DNA of 39,848 nt from contig JACDGG010000007.1 in the NCBI GenBank assembly GCA_013815355.1, positions 1-39,848 on the forward strand, read 5' to 3'. This document shows positions 1-6,724 of the stretch, piece by piece (the stretch's first letter is position 1; each line of letters starts with the position of its first letter). Below the pieces are notes generated by a model. That model was given only the letters and a program-made list of their open reading frames with translations. It was not told the DNA's origin and ran no database searches. The position numbers and the translations under genes are program-made. Source of the DNA: Solirubrobacterales bacterium. Its GTDB lineage: Bacteria; Actinomycetota; Thermoleophilia; Solirubrobacterales; Solirubrobacteraceae.

Positions 1-1053
1 TCGCAGGCGTCCCCTGCCGGTGCCGTCGAGCAGCTGCGCCGAGCAGCCGGCGACGGTGAAGGCGACGGCGACTCCGACGAGCGCGTGGGGCCCGACGCGG
101 TAGCAGCGCCCCCGCAGCGCGGGTGCCCCAGCGCCAGCCGCCGTCACGTAGAGGATCGTGCGCGCTGCGAGGCGCTGCCCGAGCCGGGGTGGGCTCGAAC
201 TGGGGTGAACGAGCGCGAGGCGGGCGTGCAGCGTCGGCCAGCCGCGGAGGTCGGGCTCAACCACGGCCGCCCGCCGCTCCCCTGGCAGCAGCAGCCGGCA
301 GCCTCCTCGCCGCGCCAGGTGAACGCACAGCGAAGCGACGGCGCGCAGAGCCTGATCGAGCGAGTCCTCGCCGGCCGGGTCGCTCGCGTCGAGCACCACG
401 AGGCTCGGCTCCTGACCCTCGGCGCTCACGCCGCGCTCCATCAGCGCACCGGTTCGCGCCACCGTCGGCCAGTGGATTCGCGAGGAGGCCCCACCGAGCG
501 TGTAGGGGCGCAGGGCGTCGAGCTCCAACACCGATTGGCGAGCTCTCCCCATGGCCGTGTCGCGAGCGTCCCTCGGCGCAAGCGACGGTGCGTTGACCGG
601 GTGGATGCGCGGCAGCACCAGCAGCTCGTGCCGGGCGGAGGTCAGCTCGCGCGCACAGATGCCGAGCGGATCGGCGACTCGCAGCCGAGCCGGACCGAGC
701 GAATGCAGGCCCCTGCGCGTGAGCACCGCGGAGAGCTCGAGCGCTCCGCGGCGAGCGCTCGGGAGCGCAACCGCCGCGGCGCCCGGCCAGGGAATGAGCT
801 GTGCGTCAGGAAACGGCAGTCTCCCGCGACGCAGCTCGAGCGTGAGCGCCACGCTCTCACCCTCGTAGGCCATCGCGACAGCGCTGCACAGTGTGAGCGT
901 GGCGCGCGCGGCGCTGAGCGCCACCCATGCGGGCGCGACGATCGCCCCGAGCAGCAGCGCGATGCCCGGAACGTTCAGCGCGGGCGTGCCGAGGAGCACC
1001 GCAAGCGCACACAGCAGCGCCCCGGCGAGCCCCAGCTCCCGCGCCCGCCTCAC
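1..1053 (-). CDS. DUF58 domain protein, 3' end cut by window edge
   Basis: The minus frame stays open for 351 codons from a GTG at 1053 to the window edge, so the C-terminus is missing. The GTG overlaps the TGA of the upstream moxR-like gene (GTGA), which indicates translational coupling. Residues about 7-50 form two hydrophobic segments, probably a membrane anchor. The middle carries the DUF58 hallmark: a DPLGI-type segment, then LRPYTLGG followed by SRIHWPTVARTGALM and LVVLDAS, matching the family's RxYxxGD...RxIHWxxxARxGxLxV block and VWA-like strand. MoxR-DUF58 pairs are common and usually precede a transglutaminase-like gene, which would lie outside this window. MoxR/DUF58 pairs are thought to act in assembling or activating periplasmic or membrane proteins; the substrate is unknown here. 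A DUF58 identity is well supported by motifs; the function is inference. Confidence 0.88.
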   Translation of the reverse strand, partial: MRRARELGLAGALLCALAVLLGTPALNVPGIALLLGAIVAPAWVALSAARATLTLCSAVAMAYEGESVALTLELRRGRLPFPDAQLIPWPGAAAVALPSARRGALELSAVLTRRGLHSLGPARLRVADPLGICARELTSARHELLVLPRIHPVNAPSLAPRDARDTAMGRARQSVLELDALRPYTLGGASSRIHWPTVARTGALMERGVSAEGQEPSLVVLDASDPAGEDSLDQALRAVASLCVHLARRGGCRLLLPGERRAAVVEPDLRGWPTLHARLALVHPSSSPPRLGQRLAARTILYVTAAGAGAPALRGRCYRVGPHALVGVAVAFTVAGCSAQLLDGTGRGRLR

Positions 1054-2003
1054 AAGGCCGAGACCCTCGCCAGCGCGTCTCGGACAACGTCGAGCGGACC
1101 CGCGCCGAAGGCGCTCGGCGCGAGCGCCAGCCTGTGGGCGAGCACGGCCGCGGCGATCGCCTGAACGTCGTCGGGGAGCGCGTGGTCGCGTCCCTCCAAT
1201 GCCGCGGCGGCCTTTGCGGCCTTCAGCAGCATCAGCCCCGCCCGCGGGCTGGCGCCCAGCTCGGTGCGCGGGTCCTCGCGCGTGCGCGTGAGCACGGCGA
1301 CGACGTAGTCACGCAGTGACGCGCTCGCGTGCACCTCGCGTGCAGCCTGCTGCGCACGGCGCAGCTCATCGATCGAGCTGACGGACCGGAGGTCCAGGAC
1401 GTGATCGCCGGCGGCATGAGCGGCCAGCATCTCGGCCTCCTGTCCGGCCGACGGATAGCCGAGCGAGACCCGCACCATGAAGCGGTCGAGCTGGGCCTCG
1501 GGAAGCGGGTAGGTGCCCTCGTACTCGACGGGGTTCTGCGTCGCGAGCACCATGAACGGGCGCGCGAGCGCATGGCTCGTTCCATCGATCGTCACGTGCC
1601 CCTCCTGCATCGCCTCCAACAGGCCCGACTGGGTCTTGGGCGAGGCGCGGTTGATCTCATCGACGAGCACGAGATGAGCGAAGACCGGGCCCGGGCGAAA
1701 CTCGAAGCGGGCCTGCGGCTGGTTGAACACATTGGCTCCGACCACGTCGGAGGGCAGCAGATCCGAAGTGCACTGGATGCGCGAGTAATCCGCGTCGATC
1801 GAGCGCGCCAGGGCTCGCGCGAGAGCGGTCTTGCCGACGCCGGGGTGGTCCTCGATCAGCACGTGGCCGTCTGCCAGGAGCGCGATCAGGACCTCCCGAA
1901 GCACGCCAGAAGGCACCTTCACGGCATCCGCGACGTTGGCGGCCAGGCGCTCGCCCAGGGCCGCCACGTCGGCCGGGCCGAGCTGGTCGATGGTCGCGCC
2001 CAT
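1050..2003 (-). CDS. MoxR-family AAA+ ATPase
   Basis: A 317-residue AAA+ protein of usual MoxR length. Walker A (HPGVGKT, about residues 53-59), Walker B (LVLVDEIN, about 111-118), a sensor-1 segment (LATQNPVEYEGTYPLPEAQ) and the arginine finger region (LDRFMV) are all visible. The family acts as a chaperone-like ATPase that remodels or activates partner proteins, often metal-cofactor or VWA proteins. The start at 2003 (MGATIDQ) is preferred over an in-frame codon at 2045, because family members begin shortly before the first helix. It overlaps the DUF58 gene by 4 nt, so the two are cotranscribed. Confidence 0.93.
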   Translation of the reverse strand: MGATIDQLGPADVAALGERLAANVADAVKVPSGVLREVLIALLADGHVLIEDHPGVGKTALARALARSIDADYSRIQCTSDLLPSDVVGANVFNQPQARFEFRPGPVFAHLVLVDEINRASPKTQSGLLEAMQEGHVTIDGTSHALARPFMVLATQNPVEYEGTYPLPEAQLDRFMVRVSLGYPSAGQEAEMLAAHAAGDHVLDLRSVSSIDELRRAQQAAREVHASASLRDYVVAVLTRTREDPRTELGASPRAGLMLLKAAKAAAALEGRDHALPDDVQAIAAAVLAHRLALAPSAFGAGPLDVVRDALARVSAL

Positions 2004-2131
2004 CTCGTGTGATGTTACGGCCCGCGCGCCCCAACCGGGCCACATCGCACGGATCAGCAGGAGTCGCCGCGGGCGAGGCTCAAGCTCCGCTCGCGGGCGA
2101 CGCCCGCGTCAGCTCCTCGGCGGCGCTCTGC

Positions 2132-2500
2132 TCAGAGCGAGGGCAGCGCCGTGCTGGCCGCTGCGCGCGCTGCGCGCGCTGCGGCCGCGTGCGCCTCGCG
2201 ACGGTGGCGCAGTTTGTCACGATGGCGCTTGACCTGGCGCGCCAGCTCGTCGACCATCAGGTTGAGCGAGTGCAGCATCTCCGGAGATGCATCGTGGGCA
2301 CGCAGAGTGACGCCCTTCAGGTAGAGCGTGCCCTCTGCGACCTGACAGTTGGCGACTCGCGGGTTGGGCTCCTTGAAGATCTCTATCTCCAAGCGGGCGA
2401 GCTCCGAGACCTGGCGCGTGACCTTCGTCAGCCGGCGCTCAGCGTGGGTACGCAGCTCGTCGGTGACCGGGACGTTGCGACCCTTGATGTCGATTTGCAT
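2132..2500 (-). CDS. hpf: Ribosome hibernation promoting factor, short form (HPF/RaiA)
   Basis: A 122-residue protein with the beta-alpha-beta-beta-beta-alpha HPF/YfiA fold: MQIDIKGRNVPVTDELR at the start, the LEIEIFKE strand and a conserved DMLHSLNLMVDELARQVKRHRDK-like helix near 75-105. It binds the 30S subunit in stationary phase or stress and silences ribosomes. The C-terminal dimerisation domain of long-form HPF is missing; only a short Ala-rich tail follows. The ATG at 2500 has GGAG six bases upstream; the adjacent GTG at 2503 is too close to it. It sits alone behind its own promoter. Confidence 0.9.
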   Translation of the reverse strand: MQIDIKGRNVPVTDELRTHAERRLTKVTRQVSELARLEIEIFKEPNPRVANCQVAEGTLYLKGVTLRAHDASPEMLHSLNLMVDELARQVKRHRDKLRHRREAHAAAARAARAAASTALPSL

Positions 2501-2542
2501 CACAGGCTCCTTCGGTCGGCCTTTTCTCTGGCTATGGGATCG

Positions 2543-2571
2543 ATGCTACGCCCGTTTACGGCGGATGTAAA
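2543..2571 (-). promoter_or_regulatory. Sigma-70-type promoter for hpf
   Basis: On the minus strand TTTACA (2571-2566) and TAGCAT (2548-2543) are separated by exactly 17 bp. Transcription would start near 2536, leaving a leader of about 36 nt that includes the AAGGAG ribosome binding site. This is a sequence match only. Confidence 0.6.
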
Positions 2572-2675
2572 TGGCCCTACATCGAATGTCCGTCCTAGCC
2601 ACGTCGTTGCTGCGGCCTTTCCGGTGCGCGCGAGGTTCATCGTCTCGCACGGCGATGGTGGGAGAATCACCGTGG

Positions 2676-3491
2676 ATGAAGGCTGATTTGTCCTGGACGT
2701 TCAGCCCCGGAGTGCTGATCGGCGTGGCGATCGTCTCCGGCGCCTATGTGCGCCGCTGGCGAGCGGTGCGCTCAGGCGACTCGCCGCGTCGTGAGAGCGA
2801 GGCACCGGTGTGGCGGCTGTGCTGCTTCATGGCCTCCGTTGCGGTCGTGCTGGTGGCGCTCGTCTCGCCGATCGACGCGCTCGCCGATCAGCTCTTCTTC
2901 GCGCACATGATCCAGCACACGCTGCTGCTGGACCTTGCCCCTGTGCTCGCGATACTGGGGCTCACCAAGGTGATCCTGCGTCCGCTCACGCGCGCCGTCA
3001 GCGATCTCGAGCGCCGCGCCGGCGCGCTCGCACATCCAGCCTTCGCGGTCCTGCTCTACGTAGCTGTGATCTGGGCCTGGCACGTCCCCGCGGCGTATGA
3101 CTTCGCGGTGCGCCACCCGCTCGTGCACGTGCTCGAGCACCTCAGCTTCGTGCTCGTGGGCTCGCTGTACTGGTGGCATCTGCTCTCGCCGATCCGCGCC
3201 CGTCTGCGCCTCGACGGCATGGGTCCGGTGATCTACATGCTCTCCACGAAGCTGTTCGTGGGCGCGCTCGGCATGGGACTGGCCTTCGCACCCTCCGCGC
3301 TGTATCCCTACTACGAGCATCACGCCCGCGTATGGGGCCTCTCAGCGCACTCCGACCAGTCGATCGCCGGTCTGGTCATGGCCGTCGAGCAGTCGCTCGT
3401 GATGGGCGTCGCGCTGGCCGTGCTGTTCATGCGCGCGTTGAACGAGTCCGAGCAGGCACAGAAAAGACGCGAGCGCTTCGAAGCAGTGTGA
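2676..3491 (+). CDS. ctaG: CtaG-like cytochrome c oxidase assembly protein
   Basis: A 271-residue polytopic membrane protein with about six or seven hydrophobic segments. It carries the CtaG/caa3-type signature: SPIDALADQLFFAHMIQH with paired His after the second helix, VIWAWHVPAAYDFAV, and HVLEHLSFVLVGSLYWWHL further on. The family helps deliver copper to, or assemble, caa3-type cytochrome c oxidases in the membrane. The ATG at 2676 is chosen because GGGAG lies 11 bases upstream and the protein then begins just before the first membrane helix; codons further upstream encode no recognisable sequence. No oxidase genes lie nearby, so it is a detached assembly factor here. Confidence 0.87.
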   Translation: MKADLSWTFSPGVLIGVAIVSGAYVRRWRAVRSGDSPRRESEAPVWRLCCFMASVAVVLVALVSPIDALADQLFFAHMIQHTLLLDLAPVLAILGLTKVILRPLTRAVSDLERRAGALAHPAFAVLLYVAVIWAWHVPAAYDFAVRHPLVHVLEHLSFVLVGSLYWWHLLSPIRARLRLDGMGPVIYMLSTKLFVGALGMGLAFAPSALYPYYEHHARVWGLSAHSDQSIAGLVMAVEQSLVMGVALAVLFMRALNESEQAQKRRERFEAV

Positions 3492-3531
3492 GGCTCCACG
3501 CCTCCCCCTGCGACGGGTGCGCGCACCTGGT

Positions 3532-3548
3532 CGCCACCACGCGTGGCG
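3532..3548 (+). terminator. Hairpin after ctaG, possible terminator
   Basis: CGCCAC and GTGGCG form a 6-bp stem with a 5-nt loop, 40 bp past the ctaG stop. No T-tract follows, so this is a weak terminator candidate. Confidence 0.3.
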
Positions 3549-3626
3549 AAGTGCGTCAGGCGCGGTGTCGCTGCTGGATCAGCATCAGCCAGCTACCGGC
3601 AGCAGACAGCTAGATAGATGCTATGC

Positions 3627-3660
3627 TGACTATTGTCATAATAATATACTTGACTCACCT
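3627..3660 (+). repeat. Left terminal inverted repeat of IS1595-type element
   Basis: This 34-bp segment matches the reverse complement of 6643-6676 at 28 positions. The inner block ATATACTTG-n-CTCACCT is identical apart from one base. The last 29 bp alone match at 24 of 29. The outermost bases are uncertain: CTATG further out (3621-3625) also recurs in inverted orientation with a 2-nt indel. The transposase start codon lies 25 bp inside. Confidence 0.75.
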
Positions 3661-3678
3661 GCTCTGACGTAGTAAGCT
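3650..3678 (+). promoter_or_regulatory. Transposase promoter with -35 inside the inverted repeat
   Basis: TTGACT (3650-3655) and TAAGCT (3673-3678) are 17 bp apart. The -10 ends 6 bp before the ATG at 3685, so the transcript would be leaderless or nearly so. No Shine-Dalgarno is present, consistent with leaderless initiation. Confidence 0.55.
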
Positions 3679-3684
3679 CACCTT

Positions 3685-4604
3685 ATGAGCACTTCCGAGC
3701 AGCGCCCCACCAGCCTTCTTGAGGCGATCCGCTACTTCTCCGACCTCGACATCTGCACCGAGTTCGTTGCGAAGCTCCGCTGGCCCGAGGGGCCGGTCTG
3801 TCCGCGATGCGGCTGCATGGAATACAGCTACCTGAGCACTCGTCGCGTCTGGAAGTGCAAAGCCTGCAAGCGCCAGTACTCGGTCAAGGTCGGGACGATC
3901 TTCGAGGACTCGCCGCTCGGCCTCGACAAGTGGCTCCCCGCGGTGTGGCTGGCCGCGAACACCAAGAACGGGATCTCGTCCCATGAGCTTGGCCGGGCGC
4001 TCGGGATCACGCAGAAGTCGAGCTGGTTCATGCTCCACCGGATCAGGCTCGCCATGCAGACCAAGAGCTTCCTCAAGCTCTCCGGTGAGGTGGAGGCGGA
4101 CGAGACGTTCATCGGCGGGAAGGGCCGCAACAAGCTTCCGCACGAAAAGAAGCGCAAACCGCGCGGCGGACCGGGCGGCAAGACGCCCGTGTTCGGTCTC
4201 AAGGAACGCGACGGCCGCGTCCACGCCGAGGTCGTGCCGAATGTCAAAGGCGACACTCTCAAGCTCCGTGTAGCCCGCGCGGTCGAGCAAGGCTCCAACG
4301 TCTACACCGACCAGGCGCCCGTCTAGCGGGGCTCGGCTACGACCATGCGACCGTCAACCACCTTGAGCGCTACGTGGACGGGCGCGTCCACACGAACGGG
4401 CTAGAGAACTTCTGGTCGCTCCTCAAGCGAGGACTCCACGGAACCTACGTCAGCGTGGACGCCGACCACCTGTTCCGCTACGTCGATGAGCGCGTGTTTG
4501 CCTACAACCTCCGCGAGCGCACCGACTACGGCCGGTTTGAGACGTTGCTCGGAGCGGTCCAAGGCCGCAGGCTGACGTACGCCGAAGTAACCGGCTCTCG
4601 ATAG
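3685..4604 (+). pseudogene. IS1595-family transposase, broken by a 1-nt deletion
   Basis: The N-terminal zinc ribbon (Cys39, Cys42, Cys58, Cys61) is followed by a helix-turn-helix and a catalytic core with VEADETFIGGK (Asp139) and VYTDQAPV (Asp209). That frame ends at a TAG at 4324-4326. The rest continues in another frame, AGLGYDHATVNH through HTNGLENFWSLLKRG, the usual third catalytic block, and stops at 4604. Restoring one base after 4325 turns TAG CGG into TA(C/T) GCG GGG and joins the halves exactly where homologues read VYTDxxxxYAGL. The lesion is therefore a single deletion that makes both the stop and the frameshift. A sequencing error is possible, as is programmed frameshifting, but no slippery run is seen. 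Confidence 0.88.
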
Positions 4605-4885
4605 TCGAGGCTTCCGCCGGGTCCGCCTTTAGGATCTCATCGCTGGTCTAGTGAGCTGAGGGACGCCGCCTGCCGGCACAGCCCAAGAGCTTCTGCGGAG
4701 ACATCGCGCCACGATGCTCCGGCCGGGACTTCTACCCCTCTAGATCGGCGCCTCTGTCGAAGGGCTTCAAGGTAACCATGTTCACCCATCGGCCGGACAG
4801 AATCACTGCATTGTGCGACATCGATGCATCATCTTCTTGGATTTCGGCGCGAACCCTGCCTGTTGCGGTGCTCTGACGCCAATAT
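4605..4885. other. Non-coding stretch between transposase and XRE gene
   Basis: About 280 bp lie inside the element. I see no convincing gene, RNA or repeat on either strand; open frames crossing it have no recognisable composition. Confidence 0.4.
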
Positions 4886-5119
4886 TCAGGCCGTGGCTTC
4901 GATGGCTTCGACGAGGTCTGCGAGCGAGATATCGAGCGCTTTGGCGATGCTGCGAACTGTGTCCCATCCCGGCGTCGATTGGACGAGTTCGATGCGCGCG
5001 AGCGAGCCGGTCGTGATCCCGGCATGGAAGGCCAGCGCTTCTCGCGTGACGCCTCGATCCTCGCGGAGACGACGGACCGCTGCCGCGAGCTGAGGGTCGG
5101 GTTTGGGCGAGCGCGCCAT
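4886..5119 (-). CDS. XRE-family helix-turn-helix regulator
   Basis: A 77-residue single-domain Cro/C1-type regulator. Residues 9-70 contain LAAAVRRLREDRGVTREALAFHAGITTGSLARIE, the usual five-helix XRE core, then a conserved VRSIAKALDISLADLV ending. There is no Shine-Dalgarno before the ATG. It is transcribed away from the ribbon-helix-helix gene at 5212; the 92 bp between them hold an inverted repeat that could be its operator. Small XRE proteins of this kind often control toxin-antitoxin or mobile-element genes; here the target is inferred from position. Confidence 0.85.
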   Translation of the reverse strand: MARSPKPDPQLAAAVRRLREDRGVTREALAFHAGITTGSLARIELVQSTPGWDTVRSIAKALDISLADLVEAIEATA

Positions 5120-5174
5120 GCCGGAAACATCGCACGCCGCATGTGTCTAAGTCCATGCATTCCACCATATGCCA

Positions 5175-5204
5175 TTGACTGCCAGTCGTAGAGCGCTATA
5201 CGCT
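5175..5204 (+). promoter_or_regulatory. Leaderless-type promoter of the ribbon-helix-helix gene
   Basis: TTGACT (5175-5180) is followed after 18 bp by TACGCT (5199-5204, pattern TANNNT). An overlapping reading TATACG gives 16 bp. The -10 ends 7 bp before the ATG at 5212, the geometry of actinobacterial leaderless genes. Confidence 0.55.
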
Positions 5205-5208
5205 CCAC
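5188..5208. promoter_or_regulatory. Inverted repeat overlapping the -10, probable operator
   Basis: GAGCG and CGCTC flank a 5-bp centre CTATA (5191-5205). The arms extend outward by two further pairs after one mismatch. The repeat covers the -10 of the plus-strand promoter, so bound protein would block transcription. The likely binder is either the XRE protein or the ribbon-helix-helix protein encoded on either side. Confidence 0.5.
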
Positions 5209-5211
5209 GAT

Positions 5212-5400
5212 ATGCCGGGCTTTGCGCATGTGGTTCCGCTACGCCTCACACGTCAGGAGTGGCGCCAGATCAACGAGATGGCTCAACTGCGCGGCATCAC
5301 AGCCGAGGAACTACTCAGGGAGGCTCTACGGCTCACGCCGCCCGATCTCCAAACGCCGGTTAGCCCACGGCGTCATCTGCGCGTCGTGCAGTCCGGCTAG
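5212..5400 (+). CDS. Small ribbon-helix-helix (CopG/Arc-like) protein
   Basis: A 62-residue protein. VVPLRLTRQEWRQINEMA matches the beta strand and first helix of a ribbon-helix-helix DNA-binding domain, and RGITAEELLREALRL matches the second helix. A short basic/proline tail follows. The start is at 7 bp from a TANNNT -10 with no Shine-Dalgarno, consistent with leaderless translation. Its TAG shares the palindrome CTAG with the stop of the convergent 72-residue gene. It may be an antitoxin-like regulator; no toxin is directly downstream on its strand. Confidence 0.68.
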   Translation: MPGFAHVVPLRLTRQEWRQINEMAQLRGITAEELLREALRLTPPDLQTPVSPRRHLRVVQSG

Positions 5401-5615
5401 CTCTTGGCGTCGGGCTTCGGCGCATTGACGAGCTTCCGGGTCAAGTCCTCGAAGCGCTCGAACTCCGCCCCGTCGCCGGAGGGACGCTTGACGGCGACAT
5501 CCCGCCAGAAGTCCTTCGTCGTATAGCCCGGCGTGGGAGTGCTCGTTAGCTCGCTACGTGGGATCGAGATTGTGCTGGCGCGGCCACTACTTGCCTTTGC
5601 CTTTGAGGACTTCAT
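5397..5615 (-). CDS. Small protein of unknown function downstream of HicA
   Basis: A 72-residue hydrophilic protein. I do not recognise a catalytic domain. The C-terminus (FERFEDLTRKLVNAPKPD) resembles the F..L...L..VPK ending of many small actinobacterial and proteobacterial proteins encoded beside toxin genes. The ATG at 5615 lies inside the end of hicA (29-nt overlap). It has a strong GGAGGAG seven bases upstream, which argues that it is really translated. It is the last gene of the DUF3467-hicB-hicA operon. Confidence 0.6.
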   Translation of the reverse strand: MKSSKAKASSGRASTISIPRSELTSTPTPGYTTKDFWRDVAVKRPSGDGAEFERFEDLTRKLVNAPKPDAKS

Positions 5616-5826
5616 AGAAGTGCTCCTCCGTCTTTTGACATTGCCTGAGTAGTGCCTTGAAGAGGGTTTTGTCTCTTATCTGCGCGTTGCCGTGCGACAC
5701 GCTGGTGTGTGCCAGAACGCTGCCGTCGTCGTCGTGCTTGACCCAAGTCTCGTGCTTCTTGGAACGAACGAGCGTGAATCCATTCCGGCGGATGACCTTG
5801 CGGTACTCATTCCACCGAGGGGGCAT
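5587..5826 (-). CDS. hicA: HicA-like mRNA interferase toxin
   Basis: A 79-residue protein with the small double-stranded-RNA-binding-like HicA fold. YRKVIRRNGFTLVRSKKHETWVKHDDDG supplies the first helix, strand pair and the conserved His (His27 in KKHETWV), and SVSHGNAQIRDKTLFKALLRQ the last strand and helix. HicA toxins bind and cleave mRNA when free of HicB. The start overlaps the end of the HicB-like gene by 20 nt, so the two are coupled. In the classic order hicA comes first; here the antitoxin is first. The Gly normally before the His is replaced by Lys, so activity is not certain. Confidence 0.75.
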   Translation of the reverse strand: MPPRWNEYRKVIRRNGFTLVRSKKHETWVKHDDDGSVLAHTSVSHGNAQIRDKTLFKALLRQCQKTEEHFYEVLKGKGK

Positions 5827-6214
5827 CCACGCTCACTGACGCGAACCAGAGCTCACGGGGCGTAGCGAGAAGTCCGACAAACCCCGAGTGATGGGAAATG
5901 GCCCGCGCGAGAGATGGGCGGTCATCTCGGACGTACTCCAAATACTGCTCGACCTCATCCTTCAGGCTGTCCATCGCCGCCTGCCAGGTGTCGCCGTGGC
6001 CGAGGGCATCAACCTCGGGCGCACGCGCGATCCAGCCCGTCTCACTGCGGGTCAGGACGGCGCTCAGGCGCGGGAAAACCGGGACCGGATAGGAGTGCGC
6101 GCCCTCTAGTGGCTCCGGCTTGGCATAGCGAAGCGTGATCGTCAGCGGACCGTCTGCCGCGACCTCGACGTTGTCGTGGTCACCGATGGGACCTATCAGG
6201 GTCGTCGCCGTCAT
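5807..6214 (-). CDS. hicB: HicB-like antitoxin
   Basis: A 135-residue protein. Residues about 48-95 match the HicB partial RNase H fold: LSAVLTRSETGWIARAPEVDALGHGDTWQAAMDSLKDEVEQYLEYV. The N-terminal 45 residues precede the fold, and the C-terminal 40 may include the toxin-wrapping or DNA-binding part. There is no obvious helix-turn-helix, so autoregulation may rely on the nearby XRE or ribbon-helix-helix proteins. GGAGG lies seven bases before the ATG. The ATG overlaps the stop of the DUF3467 gene by 4 nt (ATGA). Confidence 0.78.
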   Translation of the reverse strand: MTATTLIGPIGDHDNVEVAADGPLTITLRYAKPEPLEGAHSYPVPVFPRLSAVLTRSETGWIARAPEVDALGHGDTWQAAMDSLKDEVEQYLEYVRDDRPSLARAISHHSGFVGLLATPRELWFASVSVDAPSVE

Positions 6215-6516
6215 GCCTGCTCCTCCGAATCTGGCGGCGTTTCGATGGACTGCTCAAGCTGTTGGGAAAGCTCCTCATGCATGGTCAGGTGGCTGCTGAG
6301 GGCTTGCATCAAGGGCATGATAAAGCTCGGCGAGAGCTTCAACCGAGCGACCACAATGGGCAGCGGCACACCGCCGCCCGGCACAAGCTGGATGAAGTCG
6401 AGTGTGACGTCGTGAGGCGCCTGGCTGGACACGGCGGCCTGGTTCGCATAGACGCCGACCTGAAGCTCCGGCGGCACAACAACGTCAACAGATTGTGGTG
6501 TCTCGTCATCGGCCAT
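6211..6516 (-). CDS. DUF3467 family protein
   Basis: A 101-residue protein. VVVPPELQVGVYANQAAV...HDVTLDFIQLVP matches the DUF3467 core (PExxxGvYaNxxxV...EFxlDF), followed by VVARLKLSPSFIMPLMQALSSHL. The family's function is not established. The ATG at 6516 gives the usual family length; an in-frame ATG at 6594 would add 26 residues with no family match. It is the first gene of a four-gene operon with hicB, hicA and the 72-residue gene, each overlapping the next. That close linkage suggests it contributes to the same module, but this is inference. Confidence 0.72.
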   Translation of the reverse strand: MADDETPQSVDVVVPPELQVGVYANQAAVSSQAPHDVTLDFIQLVPGGGVPLPIVVARLKLSPSFIMPLMQALSSHLTMHEELSQQLEQSIETPPDSEEQA

Positions 6517-6642
6517 AGCAGGGATGCGGCGTCTACCTTCCAGTGATTGGCGGTCGCCCTGTCGCGCTTGAGCGGTGGGTTCTACGATGCCCATGATACG
6601 GGCGGGACGCCGTCGTTGCGGCGGTTTGGCCGCTCTTTATTG

Positions 6643-6676
6643 AGGTGAGCCAAGTATATCAATACGACGATTGTCA
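6643..6676 (-). repeat. Right terminal inverted repeat of IS1595-type element
   Basis: Reverse complement of the left repeat at 3627-3660 with 28 of 34 matches; AGGTGAGCCAAGTATAT is the conserved inner part. The promoter-like TTGACT of the left end reads TTGGCT here. It lies 127 bp beyond the DUF3467 start and marks the return to high-GC host sequence. Confidence 0.75.
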
Positions 6677-6692
6677 TAGTCTCACTTTCCGG

Positions 6693-6717
6693 AAGGGGCT
6701 CGCTTCGGCGGGCCTCT
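6693..6717 (-). terminator. Hairpin downstream of sugar nucleotidyltransferase gene
   Basis: An 11-position stem with 9 pairs closes on a tetraloop (TTCG on plus, CGAA on minus), 8 bp past the stop at 6725. No clear T-run follows, so it is a moderate candidate terminator of the nucleotide-sugar operon. It sits just outside the inserted element. Confidence 0.5.
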
Positions 6718-6724
6718 TCGCGTT

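Larger units (their letters stand above)
3627..6676. mobile_element. IS1595-type transporter element with toxin-antitoxin cargo
   Basis: About 3.05 kb is bounded by imperfect inverted repeats and contains an IS1595-like transposase next to the left end plus six cargo genes. The cargo (about 5210-6590) is visibly lower in GC than the roughly 70% GC host genes. IS1595-family elements are known to include members that carry passenger genes (transporter IS). The transposase is frameshifted, so this copy is probably immobile unless rescued in trans. No convincing 8-bp target duplication was found. A 9-bp direct repeat ATTGTCATA occurs at 3632-3640 and 6670-6678, but it overlaps the inverted repeats. 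The boundaries are inference from the repeats. Confidence 0.72.

Noticed and set aside
85-1164. Long plus-strand frame opposite the DUF58 and moxR genes
   Set aside because: Arg/Gln/His-rich composition without any domain; it is the antisense of well-supported genes in GC-rich DNA.
4732-5229. Minus-strand frames of 165 and 121 codons overlapping the XRE gene
   Set aside because: Arg/Ser-rich composition typical of shifted frames; the XRE frame there has a clear family match.
3632-6678. ATTGTCATA direct repeats as target-site duplication of the element
   Set aside because: The two copies overlap the inverted repeats unequally, and with them as duplication the element ends would not align; probably chance or a remnant.
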